Made by a program: the position numbers and the translations under genes
Notes under the pieces: model-generated
Told to the model about the DNA's origin: nothing
Seen by the model: only the letters and a program-made list of their open reading frames with translations
Database searches by the model: none
In this document: positions 24,160 through 33,519 of the stretch, in pieces
Position numbering within the stretch: position 1 is the stretch's first letter
How the letters are laid out: every line of letters begins with the position of its first letter
Assembly: GCF_900112335.1 (NCBI RefSeq)
Contig: NZ_FOLG01000002.1
Coordinates: 468,810-532,809, forward strand
DNA: 64,000 bases
Source of the DNA: Tropicimonas isoalkanivorans
GTDB taxonomy: Bacteria; Pseudomonadota; Alphaproteobacteria; Rhodobacterales; Rhodobacteraceae
Reading direction: 5' to 3'

Positions 24160-25533
24160 ATGGAAGCGTTATCCAATGTCGTGGGACAGATAAATTCGAT
24201 CGTTTGGGGGCCGCTCATGCTGGTTCTCATTCTCGGAATCGGCCTCTTTCTCCAGATCGGATTGAAGTTCATGCCGATCTTGCGCCTGGGCACCGGCTTC
24301 GGCCTGCTTTGGAAAGGGCGGCAGGGTACCGGCGAGGGCCAGATCAGCCCCTTCAACGCGCTGATGACCTCACTTTCGGCCACAATCGGAACGGGGAACA
24401 TCGCGGGCGTGGCGACGGCCGTCTTCCTCGGCGGACCGGGCGCGCTTTTCTGGATGTGGATGACGGCGCTGGTCGGCATGGCGACCAAGTACAGCGAAGC
24501 GGTTTGCTCCGTGAATTTCCGCGAACGGGACGAATTGGGGAACTACGTCGGCGGGCCGATGTACTACATCAAGAATGGCCTCGGAAAAGGCTGGTATTTC
24601 CTCGCGCCGCTCTTTGCGGGTTTCGGTGCAATCGCCGGATTCGGGATCGGCAATACCGTGCAGTCGAATTCCGTGGCGCAGGCGATGGAAGGTGCCTTCG
24701 GCCTGCCGCCTCTGGTAACCGGCATCATCCTGATGGTCCTGACGGCGGCCGTGATCCTGGGCGGCATCACCCGTATCGCCGCCGTTGCGGGTAAACTGGT
24801 CCCGGCCATGGCGGGCCTCTACATCCTCGCCGGCCTGATCGTACTCATCATCAACATCGACAACCTGGGCACGGCCTTCGGGCTCGTCTTCGCCCACGCC
24901 TTCACGCCATCGGCAGCCGAAGGGGGCTTTGCCGGCGCAGCAGTCTGGCTTGCGATCCGGTTCGGCGTTGCGCGCGGCGTCTTCTCGAACGAAGCAGGCC
25001 TCGGCTCGGCGCCCATCGCGCACGCCGCAGCGGAAACCAAGGGGCCGGTGACACAGGGCCTCGTCGCCATGCTGGGAACGTTCATCGACACCATCATCGT
25101 CTGCACCATCACCGGACTGGCGATCATCGCCTCTGGCGCCTGGACGTCGGGCGAATCCGGCGCCGCGCTCACATCTCTGGCCTTCGAGACCTCGATGCCC
25201 GGGCTGGGAAATTACATTATCGCCCTGGCGCTCTCGATCTTCGCCTTCACGACGATCCTCGGCTGGTCGTTCTACGGCGAAAAATGCGTGGAGTTCTTCC
25301 TCGGTGTGAAGTCCCTCGTGCCGTTCCGGCTCCTGTGGTGCGTGGCCGTTCCGCTCGGGGCGACGGCGGATCTCGGGTTCATCTGGCTGCTGGCGGACAC
25401 ACTGAACGCCCTGATGGCCATCCCGAACCTCATCGCCCTGGCGCTTCTCAGCCCGATCGTCTTCCGGCTGACGAAGGCGTATTTCGCCAGCGGCGGAATG
25501 TCGGAGGAACCGGGCAGGACGCCTGCCGAGTGA
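24160..25533 (+). CDS. Alanine/glycine:cation symporter (AGCS family)
   Basis: 457 residues with about 11 membrane segments. Family signs: GEGQISPFNALMTSLSATIGTGNIAGVATA (read in parts), the GGPMYYIKNGL stretch and SNEAGLGSAPIAHAAAETKGPVTQG. AGCS proteins take up alanine or glycine with sodium. The start has GAGGGA upstream. About 185 bases of leader precede it, including a GC-rich hairpin with CGCCGTG and CACGGCG arms near 24107-24124; I do not see a glycine riboswitch. A GC-rich hairpin and a universal stress gene follow, probably co-transcribed. Confidence 0.92.
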   Translation: MEALSNVVGQINSIVWGPLMLVLILGIGLFLQIGLKFMPILRLGTGFGLLWKGRQGTGEGQISPFNALMTSLSATIGTGNIAGVATAVFLGGPGALFWMWMTALVGMATKYSEAVCSVNFRERDELGNYVGGPMYYIKNGLGKGWYFLAPLFAGFGAIAGFGIGNTVQSNSVAQAMEGAFGLPPLVTGIILMVLTAAVILGGITRIAAVAGKLVPAMAGLYILAGLIVLIINIDNLGTAFGLVFAHAFTPSAAEGGFAGAAVWLAIRFGVARGVFSNEAGLGSAPIAHAAAETKGPVTQGLVAMLGTFIDTIIVCTITGLAIIASGAWTSGESGAALTSLAFETSMPGLGNYIIALALSIFAFTTILGWSFYGEKCVEFFLGVKSLVPFRLLWCVAVPLGATADLGFIWLLADTLNALMAIPNLIALALLSPIVFRLTKAYFASGGMSEEPGRTPAE

Positions 25534-25555
25534 CGCAATTCCCTCTGAAAGAGCA

Positions 25556-25577
25556 CCCGGGGCTTCCGCGCCCCGGG
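25556..25577 (+). repeat. GC-rich hairpin between the symporter and stress protein genes
   Basis: Perfect arms CCCGGGGC and GCCCCGGG around the 6-base loop TTCCGC. There is no T-run, so it more likely protects or attenuates the mRNA than ends it. Confidence 0.6.
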
Positions 25578-25622
25578 CAGCATCGCTTCAAGTCACATGA
25601 TCTCGCCCTCGGGAGTTGAACA

Positions 25623-26036
25623 ATGGTCCGCAAGATCCTCCTGCCACTCGATCACACCGATCCCCGGTCCTGGGAAAAGGGACTGCCTGTCGCGCTGGAG
25701 CAGGCGCGATCGTTCGGCGGGGAAATACACGTGATCTCGGTCATTCCCGAGATCATCCGCCTGCCAAACCTTCCGGCAAACTACGGAGCCGGAGCGAAGG
25801 ATCACGTCGCCAGCGTGCTGCGCAAGGTACTCGATGAGAACGGCGCGGCCGACGTTCCGGTGACGGTGGAACAAGGCAGTGTCTACCGCGAGGTGCTGAA
25901 ACGGGCCAAGGACGGCAAGTTCGACATGATCGTGCTCGCATCGGCCAAGGGCTCCGCCCCGTACTACGAAATCGGCCCGCACCTTGCGCAGATCGTCCGC
26001 TACGCCCCGTGCTCGGTGCTGGTGGTCCGAGACTGA
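25623..26036 (+). CDS. Universal stress protein (UspA family)
   Basis: 137 residues of one Usp domain: KILLPLDHTD at the start, VISVIPEIIRLP, the DMIVLASAKG strand, and the C-terminal ARIVRYAPCSVLVVRD-like end (here AQIVRYAPCSVLVVRD). The ATP-binding motif G-2x-G-9x-G(S/T) is degenerate (ASAKGSAPYYEIGPHLAQIV), so nucleotide binding is doubtful. Cytoplasmic; Usp proteins are made under stress and often sit beside transporter genes, as here, 89 bases after the symporter. A clear terminator follows. Confidence 0.9.
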   Translation: MVRKILLPLDHTDPRSWEKGLPVALEQARSFGGEIHVISVIPEIIRLPNLPANYGAGAKDHVASVLRKVLDENGAADVPVTVEQGSVYREVLKRAKDGKFDMIVLASAKGSAPYYEIGPHLAQIVRYAPCSVLVVRD

Positions 26037-26057
26037 CACCGTGGTCACTGCAAGATG

Positions 26058-26089
26058 ACAACGGCCGTCCGAAGGGATGGCCGTTGTTT
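26058..26089 (+). terminator. Intrinsic terminator after the universal stress gene
   Basis: ACAACGGCC (26058-26066) pairs with GGCCGTTGT (26079-26087), extended inward by four more pairs around a GAAG loop, and is followed by a short T-run. It lies 22 bases after the stop. Confidence 0.75.
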
Positions 26090-26166
26090 GCGTTCAGACC
26101 GTCGATCATCGTTAATCCGGACATACGCCACCCACGGTGGCATTTGGCGCGTGAGGACAGTCTGCA

Positions 26167-27534
26167 ATGAACACCATGACGATTTCTGAGCCGCCGCGCC
26201 AAACGCCCGTCATCCACACGACGGATGTGCTCGTCGTCGGCTCCGGCCCCGGTGGGCTCGCGGCCGCACTGGCCGCCGCCCGCTGCGGCGTGGCGGTCAC
26301 GTTGCTGGAACGCTTCGGCTGCTTCGGCGGCAACATTACGGTCGTCGGCGTGGAGGGCTTCGCCTGGTATCGCCATGAAGCAACCCTCGAAGCCGGCGGG
26401 ATCGGACGGGAATTCGAGGACCGCGCGAAAGCCATGGGACTGGCCACCCCGGAAAGCCAGTCGTTGAGCTACGAACTGGACAGCGAAGGGTTCAAGCTGG
26501 TCGCGGACCGGCTGGTGGAAGAAGCCGGTATCCACCCCATGTTGCATCGCCAGTTCGTCGCCCCGATCATGGAGGGCAACGCAATCCGGGGTGTGATCGT
26601 CGAGTCCAAGGCCGGGCGCGAGGCAATCCTCGCGGCGCGCGTGATCGATGCCACCGGGGATGCCGATGTGGCTCACCGCGCCGGGGCCCCCACTCGCAAG
26701 ACCCCGGTCGAGGACATGCAGGCGGCGAGCGTCATGTTCCACCTGGCGGGTGTCGACAAGGCGGCCTTTTTGGAAGGCGTCCGCGCCGATCCGCAGACAT
26801 ACGCCGACTGGTCCTCGGGTGAGTGGCAGGTCGAGACCGAGGGGAAGGAGGACGCAATGTTCTCCCCGTTTCTCGGCAAACCCTTCAGGAAGGCAATCGC
26901 GGACGGCGTCATTCCCCCTCACCTCAACACCATCGGCGGGACGTGGGGCGCAGTGCACGACACCGGCGAGATGACCTATATGAACCTCGTCCATCTCGCT
27001 GGATGCGACGGCACCGATCCCGACAGCCTGACCCACTTCGAGATGGAGGGCCGCCGGCAGGCCATGCACGCAATCGACGCGTTGCGGCGCTACACGCCCG
27101 GGTGCGCGGCAGCGCGGCTCCGCAATTTCGGGATGTCCATCGGCATTCGCGACACCCGCAAGCTCGACGCCGTCTACAACATGACCGAGCAGGACGTTCG
27201 CGGTCAGGCGCGCTTCGAGGACAGCATCGGCATCTATCCGGAGTTCATCGACGGCTATGGAATCCTCATCTTGCCGACGACGGGCCGGTACATGCACATT
27301 CCCTACCGGTCCCTGCTGCCGAAGTCGGTCGAAAACCTGATCGTGGCGGGCCGCGCCACCGGCGGCGACCGGGTGGCCCATGCCGCGACGCGCAACATGG
27401 CGTGCTGCGCCGTGACCGGACAGGGCGCCGGGGTCGCCGCGGCGCTGTCCGTCCGGCACGGATGCGCGCTGGACGCCGTGAACATGGCGACGCTGCAGGG
27501 GGAAATCCGGCGTCAGGGCGTCCGCATCGACTAA
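26167..27534 (+). CDS. FAD-dependent oxidoreductase
   Basis: 455 residues. Residues 17-60 form the dinucleotide-binding fold (TDVLVVGSGPGGLAAALAAA, then LLERFGCFGGN), and the second FAD contact is VIDATGDADVAHRAG near 160. The C-terminal part (VAGRATGGDRVAHAATRNMACCAVTGQGAG, read in parts) is typical of the FAD_oxidored group that is often labelled glucose-inhibited-like or succinate-dehydrogenase-like. No other domain or signal peptide is seen. The substrate is unknown. GAGGACAG precedes the start. It is convergent with the aminotransferase gene and may form no operon. Confidence 0.82.
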   Translation: MNTMTISEPPRQTPVIHTTDVLVVGSGPGGLAAALAAARCGVAVTLLERFGCFGGNITVVGVEGFAWYRHEATLEAGGIGREFEDRAKAMGLATPESQSLSYELDSEGFKLVADRLVEEAGIHPMLHRQFVAPIMEGNAIRGVIVESKAGREAILAARVIDATGDADVAHRAGAPTRKTPVEDMQAASVMFHLAGVDKAAFLEGVRADPQTYADWSSGEWQVETEGKEDAMFSPFLGKPFRKAIADGVIPPHLNTIGGTWGAVHDTGEMTYMNLVHLAGCDGTDPDSLTHFEMEGRRQAMHAIDALRRYTPGCAAARLRNFGMSIGIRDTRKLDAVYNMTEQDVRGQARFEDSIGIYPEFIDGYGILILPTTGRYMHIPYRSLLPKSVENLIVAGRATGGDRVAHAATRNMACCAVTGQGAGVAAALSVRHGCALDAVNMATLQGEIRRQGVRID

Positions 27535-27566
27535 CCGCCACACCTCGTCACCGCCGGAGGCACCGG

Positions 27567-28742
27567 CTAAATCCCGGCGGCCGCCTTGAACGCGGGCAAG
27601 CTGGCCTCGATCATCTCCGAGGTGGCGGTCAGGCAGATCCGGAAGTCCGACGGCCTGTCGAACAGCGTGCCGGGCATGATGAAGACGCCGTCCCGGGCCA
27701 GCGCCTCGGCAAAGGCCGCGGAATCCCCGCCCGGCGCCCGCCCCCACAGGTAGAACGTCCCGGCCGGTTTCGTGAGGTCATACCCCCATTGGGTCAACGC
27801 ACCATGCATCCGGTCCCGCCGCGCCTCCAACGCGCCGATGTCGATGGACAGCTTCTCAAGATCGCCGATGGCGTATTGCAGCGGCGCGTCGGGAAAGGCC
27901 CAGCCCTCCGACACTTGCGTCGTGGTCATGATGGATTGAAGCGCCGTCCGCTCGTCTTCCGGCATCAGCGGCGAAATCGCCAGGTATCCGATCCGCAGCC
28001 CCGGCGCCAACAGGATCTTGCCGTAGCTGTAGTCGATCAGTGTCCGGGCATAGATAGCGGCCGGGCTGGTGAACGAATGCCCGTCGAACCTGATGCGGCG
28101 GTAGGGTTCGTCCGACAGCACGAAGATCGGATGGCCAATCTCCTCCGATTTTGCCGTCAGCATATCCGCGAGTTCCGACAAGCGCTCGCGGCTGTAGATG
28201 ACGCCCGTCGGATTGTGCGGCGTGTTGACGACGACGATACGTGTGCGTGCCGTGATCGCCGCCTCGATGGCCGCGACGTCCAGTTCGAACGTGCCTTCGG
28301 ATAAAGGAACGGGCACGGTGCGGGCACCACGCGCAGCAAGCATCGTGCTGTAGCAGAACCACCCAGGCAGGGGCGTAATACACTCGTCGCCCGGATCGAG
28401 CAGCATGGAAAAGGCGGCGGCAATGGCGCCGAATGCCCCGGCAGTCATCGCGATGTCCTCGGGCGTGAAGGGGAGCCCGAGTTCCGCGCGCAATGTGTCC
28501 GCAACGGCGGTGCGCGGCTCCTCCTCGCTCGTCTTGTAGGCGAACCAGTCCACGGAGTGCGGTTCGGCCCGGTCCTTCAAGCACGCCACCAGCCCCGGCA
28601 GTGGCATTTCGTGCGGGTTGCCGAATGTGAGGTCCGCGCGGACGTTCTCGTCTGGCACGTCGGCGCGGTACCCGGCGAAGAACTCGAAGACAGGCCGGAT
28701 TTCATCGGACGCCGAGCGGGAGCGTTGAGACAGGAAAGACAT
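27567..28742 (-). CDS. Class I/II PLP-dependent aminotransferase
   Basis: 391 residues of fold type I. The PLP-binding Lys242 is in YSYGKILLAPGLRIGY; NPTG at 177-180, Asp211 in LSDEPYRRIRF and Arg near the end (FRICLTATSEMI) are the other standard contacts. Reaction: transfer of an amino group between an amino acid and a 2-oxo acid; the amino acid cannot be read from the sequence. The start at 28742 follows GGAGGT by four bases; an earlier in-frame start has no site. Confidence 0.88.
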   Translation of the reverse strand: MSFLSQRSRSASDEIRPVFEFFAGYRADVPDENVRADLTFGNPHEMPLPGLVACLKDRAEPHSVDWFAYKTSEEEPRTAVADTLRAELGLPFTPEDIAMTAGAFGAIAAAFSMLLDPGDECITPLPGWFCYSTMLAARGARTVPVPLSEGTFELDVAAIEAAITARTRIVVVNTPHNPTGVIYSRERLSELADMLTAKSEEIGHPIFVLSDEPYRRIRFDGHSFTSPAAIYARTLIDYSYGKILLAPGLRIGYLAISPLMPEDERTALQSIMTTTQVSEGWAFPDAPLQYAIGDLEKLSIDIGALEARRDRMHGALTQWGYDLTKPAGTFYLWGRAPGGDSAAFAEALARDGVFIMPGTLFDRPSDFRICLTATSEMIEASLPAFKAAAGI

Positions 28743-28872
28743 CGGGACCTCCGCGGTGTTACCCGCAGCGTACCCGAAAACGCCTCTCACGGAAATCGCG
28801 GCCTCCCCTTACCCTTGGCATCGTGCGGCGGAGCTTTAGCTCATGAAGTATCGTGCGCGGCCCTCAGGCAGG

Positions 28873-30123
28873 TCAGGGCGCCGATACCAGCAGTGCCGCG
28901 CCCCCAACGATGCCCAGCACCCGCGCCGCGTCGGTCACGTTGGTCACGCCGCTGTCGTAGCAGGCAATCGCGTCTCCTGGCAGCAGGAAGGGATCATAGT
29001 CGTCCCGGTCCTGGCGCACGCGCATGTCCTCGATGCTGCGCTCGATGACGATGGAGACATCCGTGATCGGGTTGCGGGAAAACAGCGCCGCCGTGCGGGA
29101 TGCATTCGTGGCCCGCGCGCCTCCGACGCAGTTCGTGCTGACGATGCCCTGAAGCAGCCGGGTGCCGTAGGGAACCTGTCGTGCCTCACGTCCAATTGCA
29201 GCGGAGGCGTTGCTTTGCGTGGGCACGACGAGGTTGGAAAGGAACAGGCTGATGCCCGGTGGGCTGATCGGGCTTGGCACCATGAGATCGTCTTGGAAGC
29301 AGAGGCGGCTCGGCACCACGATTTCGTCGCCGCTCAGGAGCATCACATCGTCGAACGCGCGCCCTTCGATCACCGGGCGCAGATCGAACCGGTAGCTGCG
29401 TCCGCCGCGGCGCAGTTCCACCGCCGAAAGGTCCGCATCCGGGCGGACGCCCCCTGCCCGGCGCAGCGCCACGGTCAGGTTGCGCGCCTCCGTGGAGGCG
29501 CCACGGGCCTGTTCCCGGCGTTCGCTGACGACCGCGCCGTCCCCCGTGCCGAGGTCGATCGGGCTTGGCTCGAAGACGGCGCCCGACACCGATACGCGCG
29601 CCGAGGCCAGATCGGACAGCAAGACGGAGACCCTGGGCGCTTCGTTGTAGTATCCCCCCGCCTGCAGTGCGCGGGAAATCTCGGCGGAAAGGGCCTCGGG
29701 CGTGCGGCTCTCGGCCCGGAAGGCGCCGATGAAGGGGATCTTTATCGTGCCCTCTCGCGAGATGATGTAGTCGCCGGAAAAGATCGCCTCCTCTCCGAGA
29801 ACGGCCTGATCCCCCTCCACATGTACCTCCACGAGGTCGCCGCGCGAGAGCGATTCCCGCCGTAGTTCAAGCGGCAGAACCTGCGCCCCCTTCGCTCCGC
29901 CATCCCCCGCCGCGGGGCGGCAGCGTTCGGCATTCATGCGTTCGGAAACGAGATAGTCGGCCGCCGCGCTTCGCGGAACGGGGTCGCGGTACTGGGCCTG
30001 ATAGGCAAAGGACGTGCTCGTGCGATCCACCGTTTCGAGGTTGGTCGCCCTGCCCTGCGGGCCGCAGCCGTGCAGCGCTACAGCTCCGCTCACAGCGATC
30101 AAGATAGCAGTTGCCCGTTTCAC
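28873..30123 (-). CDS. Polysaccharide export outer-membrane lipoprotein (Wza-like)
   Basis: 416 residues from a GTG start. The N-terminus is a lipoprotein signal with lipobox LHGC (Cys20), so it should be anchored in the outer membrane. A polysaccharide export domain (about 90-175: LSRGDLVEVHVEGD, YIISREGTIKIPFIGAF) is followed by SLBB-like beta-grasp regions (VSVSGAVFEPSP and later). Wza-type proteins form the outer-membrane exit pore for exopolysaccharide. The C-terminal 200 residues contain several extra cysteines. It is divergent from the flippase gene, and a palindromic site at 30182-30197 lies about 60 bases upstream of its start. Confidence 0.87.
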   Translation of the reverse strand: MKRATAILIAVSGAVALHGCGPQGRATNLETVDRTSTSFAYQAQYRDPVPRSAAADYLVSERMNAERCRPAAGDGGAKGAQVLPLELRRESLSRGDLVEVHVEGDQAVLGEEAIFSGDYIISREGTIKIPFIGAFRAESRTPEALSAEISRALQAGGYYNEAPRVSVLLSDLASARVSVSGAVFEPSPIDLGTGDGAVVSERREQARGASTEARNLTVALRRAGGVRPDADLSAVELRRGGRSYRFDLRPVIEGRAFDDVMLLSGDEIVVPSRLCFQDDLMVPSPISPPGISLFLSNLVVPTQSNASAAIGREARQVPYGTRLLQGIVSTNCVGGARATNASRTAALFSRNPITDVSIVIERSIEDMRVRQDRDDYDPFLLPGDAIACYDSGVTNVTDAARVLGIVGGAALLVSAP

Positions 30124-30181
30124 GACCGTTCTTCTTCTGCTCTGCTCTCGGCGTCAGAGTAGTCGGTGCGCCGTCGCAAGT

Positions 30182-30197
30182 CTATCCGAAGGGATAG
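30182..30197. promoter_or_regulatory. Palindromic operator-like site (copy 1 of the EPS motif)
   Basis: CTATCC-GAAG-GGATAG, a perfect 16-bp palindrome in the divergent promoter region between the export lipoprotein and flippase genes. The same motif recurs at 38359, 39069/39086 and 40714. Proposed binding site of the LuxR-type regulator encoded at 38383-38997. Confidence 0.6.
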
Positions 30198-30321
30198 GAC
30201 CCTCTCCGGCGTGGGCGCGAAGGTGTCCGTCGGCGCACACCACCGGCCGTCCCCCCCACGCTACTATCTCCTCACAGTCACCCGCCAAACCGCCACATTC
30301 ACCGCGACAGGGCCAAACAGA

Positions 30322-31566
30322 ATGATGTTCCCCTCCCAGATTGCCCGGCTCGGCCCCTTCGCCCGCGACCTGCTGGCCTACTCCGTTTCCGAGGCGGCGG
30401 CCAAGGCGTCCCGGTTGTTCGTGGTGATCGCCGTGGCCCGCACCATGGAGGCCGAGGCCATCGGCATCGCGGCAGCCGCCCTTGCCGCCTCGGATATCCT
30501 GAAAGCCCTGACCGAGAACGGCGCGGTCCAGCGCATTATCGCTGCACCGGACGCCGCGCTGGAGAGTACCTGCCGCACCGCCAGCCGGATCTTCTGGGTC
30601 TGGTGCCTGGGCCTCTTCGCCCTGCAAGTTGCCGTGGCTGGCGCCCTGTTCGCTGTCGGGGGGACCGCCGTGATCTCGATGCTGATCGTGATCCTCGCCG
30701 CCGAGTACCTCTTCATGCCTGCGGGCCTCGTCCAGGTCGCCCTCGCCATGCGGGAGGGCAAATTGCGCCAGACCGCCGCCATCTCTGCCGGGCAGGTTGT
30801 GGGGGCGAACGTCGCTTGCGTTGCGCTCGCGCTGATCTGGCCAGGTCCGCTCGCGCTGGTCCTGCCGCGCCTGATGTCGGCCCCGATCTGGCTCGTCGCG
30901 GTGCGCCGACTTCGGCCGTGGTCGCCCGACCGGACACAGCCCTTTGCACCGCTGCGCCCGTTCGTGGCCTACGGCGGGGCGGTTCTGGGGGTCGAGGTCG
31001 TCAAGGCGCTGCGCCTGCAGATCGACAAGCTGCTTGTCGGGCTCCTGATGGGCGCGGAGATCCTTGGCCTCTACTTCATGGCCTTCAATGCCGGCCTCGG
31101 GTTGGCCAACTCCTTCGCCCTCGCTTTCGCCCGCGTTCTCTTCCCGCACCTTTGCGCCAGCGACGACCGCGCCTCGGCGCTGCAGCGTGGCCTCACTCTG
31201 GCGCTCCGGGTCATCGTCCCCATGGTCGTCCTCCAGTCTCTGGCCGCACCCTTCTATGTGCCGGTTCTTTTCGGCCCGGAGTGGCAAGACCTGAGCGGTG
31301 TCGTCGCGATCCTCTGCCTCGCGGCCATCCCGGGCGTCGTCTGGTCGGCGGCCGCCCAGTGGCTCAGGGCCGAAAACCGCCCGGACCTGGAGTTCGTCGC
31401 GACCCTCGCCATGACGGCCGCGCTCATCGCCAACACGGCACTCATGGCGCCCTACGGCCTGACGGCGCTCGCGTGGGGCTACCTCGTCACGGCGACCGTC
31501 ACCCAGCTTCTCGCCGCCCTCCTGCCGCTTGCCGGCGCCCTGAAACCCGCAGCCGCGGAGGTTTGA
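30322..31566 (+). CDS. Oligosaccharide flippase (Wzx-like, MOP superfamily)
   Basis: 414 residues with about 12 membrane segments and a polysaccharide biosynthesis (flippase) profile: LLAYSVSEAAAKASRLFVVI at the first helix, VKALRLQIDKLLVGLLMG in the middle, and a late VLFGPEWQDL. It moves lipid-linked repeat units across the inner membrane. The ATG at 30322 is chosen because it sits just before the first helix; the frame extends 52 codons upstream across the palindromic site, which argues against a longer form. It leads a plus-strand operon of glycosyltransferases. Confidence 0.82.
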   Translation: MMFPSQIARLGPFARDLLAYSVSEAAAKASRLFVVIAVARTMEAEAIGIAAAALAASDILKALTENGAVQRIIAAPDAALESTCRTASRIFWVWCLGLFALQVAVAGALFAVGGTAVISMLIVILAAEYLFMPAGLVQVALAMREGKLRQTAAISAGQVVGANVACVALALIWPGPLALVLPRLMSAPIWLVAVRRLRPWSPDRTQPFAPLRPFVAYGGAVLGVEVVKALRLQIDKLLVGLLMGAEILGLYFMAFNAGLGLANSFALAFARVLFPHLCASDDRASALQRGLTLALRVIVPMVVLQSLAAPFYVPVLFGPEWQDLSGVVAILCLAAIPGVVWSAAAQWLRAENRPDLEFVATLAMTAALIANTALMAPYGLTALAWGYLVTATVTQLLAALLPLAGALKPAAAEV

Positions 31567-31569
31567 TCC

Positions 31570-32493
31570 ATGCCTGTCTTCACTGTCGTGATCCCATTCT
31601 ACAACGCCGGATGGTCCCTGCCGGCAACGCTCGCCAGCCTTTCGGCGCAAAGCTTTACCGATTGGGAGGCGATCTGCGTCGATGACGGCTCGACCGACGC
31701 GAGCAACGCCCTGATCGAGCGCATCTCCCGAGCCGATCCGCGCATCCGCTGCGTCGCCAATCCCGGCAAGGGTCCGAGCGCGGCCCGCAACTTCGCGGCG
31801 CTCACTCGCGCACGGGGCCGGTATATCGCCTTCCTCGACGCCGACGACATCTGGTCGACCGAAAAGCTCGCCGTGACCGCCGCCGCGTTGCGAACGGCCA
31901 CCGTGGATGCCAGCTTTTCCCGCGTCGCCTTCTTCGAGCGGGAGCAGGCCGACGCCCGTGCGATCTCCCGGGTCCCGTCCGGACCGCTGACAGTAAGCGA
32001 TCTGCTGGGCGAGAATCCCGTCTGCACGATGTCGAACCTCACCGTGCAGCGGGATCTGTTCGCGGCCACCGGCGGGTTCAACGAGGCGCTCGTTCATAAC
32101 GAGGACCTTGAATGGCTGATCCGTTTCGTCGGCGCCGGTCACCGGCTTCGGGGCATCGATCGGGTCCTGACCTACTACCGGGCCAACACGCGCGGCCTTT
32201 CGGCCGATCTGGCGAAAATGCGTTCAGGCCGGGCGGCGGCGTTGGCCACCGCTCGGAGCCTGGGCGCCACGCCGTCGCGTCGTCACGAGGCGGTGCACCT
32301 GCGCTACCTCGCCCGGCGGGCTTTGCGGCTGCAATCCGGGCGCTTCCTCCCCCTGCGCCTCACCCTTGCTGGCTTGCGGCAAAGTCCGTCGGGTTTTTTC
32401 TCCGAGTTCCGCCGCGGCGGGCTTACGGCGCTGGCATCGGTCATCGATCCGCTGGTGCCGGAGCCGCTCGCCCGCCGGATCTATGCCCGCTGA
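31570..32493 (+). CDS. Family 2 glycosyltransferase
   Basis: 307 residues with a GT-A fold at 1-215: FTVVIPFYNAGWSLPATLASL at the start (read in parts), CVDDGSTDASNALI, FLDADDIWSTEKL (DxD-type metal site) and NEDLEWLIRF with the probable catalytic acidic residues. It should add one sugar to the lipid-linked unit on the cytoplasmic side. The gap to the flippase gene is three bases, with GAGG upstream of the ATG. The C-terminal 90 residues are basic and helical. Confidence 0.9.
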   Translation: MPVFTVVIPFYNAGWSLPATLASLSAQSFTDWEAICVDDGSTDASNALIERISRADPRIRCVANPGKGPSAARNFAALTRARGRYIAFLDADDIWSTEKLAVTAAALRTATVDASFSRVAFFEREQADARAISRVPSGPLTVSDLLGENPVCTMSNLTVQRDLFAATGGFNEALVHNEDLEWLIRFVGAGHRLRGIDRVLTYYRANTRGLSADLAKMRSGRAAALATARSLGATPSRRHEAVHLRYLARRALRLQSGRFLPLRLTLAGLRQSPSGFFSEFRRGGLTALASVIDPLVPEPLARRIYAR

Positions 32494-32509
32494 CATAAAG
32501 GACACCCCC

Positions 32510-33508
32510 ATGCCCAAGGCCTCCATCGTCGTTCCAGCCTACAATGTGGCGGCAACCCTCGCCGAAACCTTGCGCGCCCTTCTCCGACAGACGTTCGACG
32601 ACTACGAAATCGTTCTGGTCGATGATGGCTCCACCGACGCCACCGCCGCGATCGCCGCGCCGTTCGAGGGCGCGCGCTTCCGGATCGTCTCCCAGTCCAA
32701 CCGTGGTCTTGCCGGCGCCCGCAACAGCGGCATCGCTGCGGCGCGCGGCGACTACATCGGGTTCTGCGACAGCGACGACCTGTGGCACCCGGCCAAGCTG
32801 GAGCGTCACGTGCGGCACCTCGACTCCCGGCCGGACGTCGGCGTCAGCTTCAGCGGCTCCGCCATGATCGACGAGACCGGCAAGCCGCTGGGACTCAGCC
32901 AGCGGCCAATGCTCCGGGGCATCGACGCGGCCCACATCTTTCGCCGCAATCCGGTGGGCAACGGCTCCGCGCCGGTGATCCGCCGCGCCGCGCTCGATGC
33001 CATCGCGTGGCGCCCGGCGGGCGAGTACACCCGGGACTGGTGGTTCGATGAGACCTTCCGCCAGTCGGAGGATATCGAGTGCTGGCTGCGCATGGCCCTT
33101 ACCACCGACTGGTCCTTCGAGGGCATTCCCGGCGATCTGACGCTTTATCGCATCAACTCCGGCGGCCTTTCGGCCAGCACGGAGGCGCAGCTCAGGGCCT
33201 GGGAACGGCTGGTGGAAAAACTGTCCCCGCTGGCGCCGGGCTTCTTTGCCCGCCACACGCCGGCCGCCCGGGCCTATCAACTGCGATACCTCTGCCGCCG
33301 GGCCATCAGCGACGGCGATGCCACAGCGGCGGGGCGGTTGGCCAAGCACTCGCTGCTGAGCTCCCGCCGGCCGCTTTGGGAAGAACCAGCCAAGAGCGCA
33401 ACCACCCTGGCCGCAGCCCTCGTTCTGGGCGGTCTCGGGTCGGATCGCTTCCATTCCCTGCGGGCCGCGCTCGGAAAGCGCGGCTTGCCGACCAACGAAA
33501 CTTCGTGA
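32510..33508 (+). CDS. Family 2 glycosyltransferase
   Basis: 332 residues, GT-A fold: KASIVVPAYNVAATLAETLR, LVDDGSTDATAAI, GFCDSDDLWHPAKLERH (DxD) and QSEDIECWLRMAL. It resembles the preceding glycosyltransferase in layout, including a basic helical C-terminus with LRYLxRRAL-type sequence in both, so the two probably arose by duplication. The start at 32510 follows AAGGAC by eight bases; the frame continues upstream inside the previous gene but without homology. Confidence 0.9.
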   Translation: MPKASIVVPAYNVAATLAETLRALLRQTFDDYEIVLVDDGSTDATAAIAAPFEGARFRIVSQSNRGLAGARNSGIAAARGDYIGFCDSDDLWHPAKLERHVRHLDSRPDVGVSFSGSAMIDETGKPLGLSQRPMLRGIDAAHIFRRNPVGNGSAPVIRRAALDAIAWRPAGEYTRDWWFDETFRQSEDIECWLRMALTTDWSFEGIPGDLTLYRINSGGLSASTEAQLRAWERLVEKLSPLAPGFFARHTPAARAYQLRYLCRRAISDGDATAAGRLAKHSLLSSRRPLWEEPAKSATTLAAALVLGGLGSDRFHSLRAALGKRGLPTNETS

Positions 33509-33519
33509 GGAGAAGAAAC

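Noticed and set aside
30154-32142. 662-codon minus-strand frame opposite the flippase gene
   Set aside because: Its product is an extreme Arg/Gly/Asp/Glu mix typical of the antisense of a hydrophobic protein.
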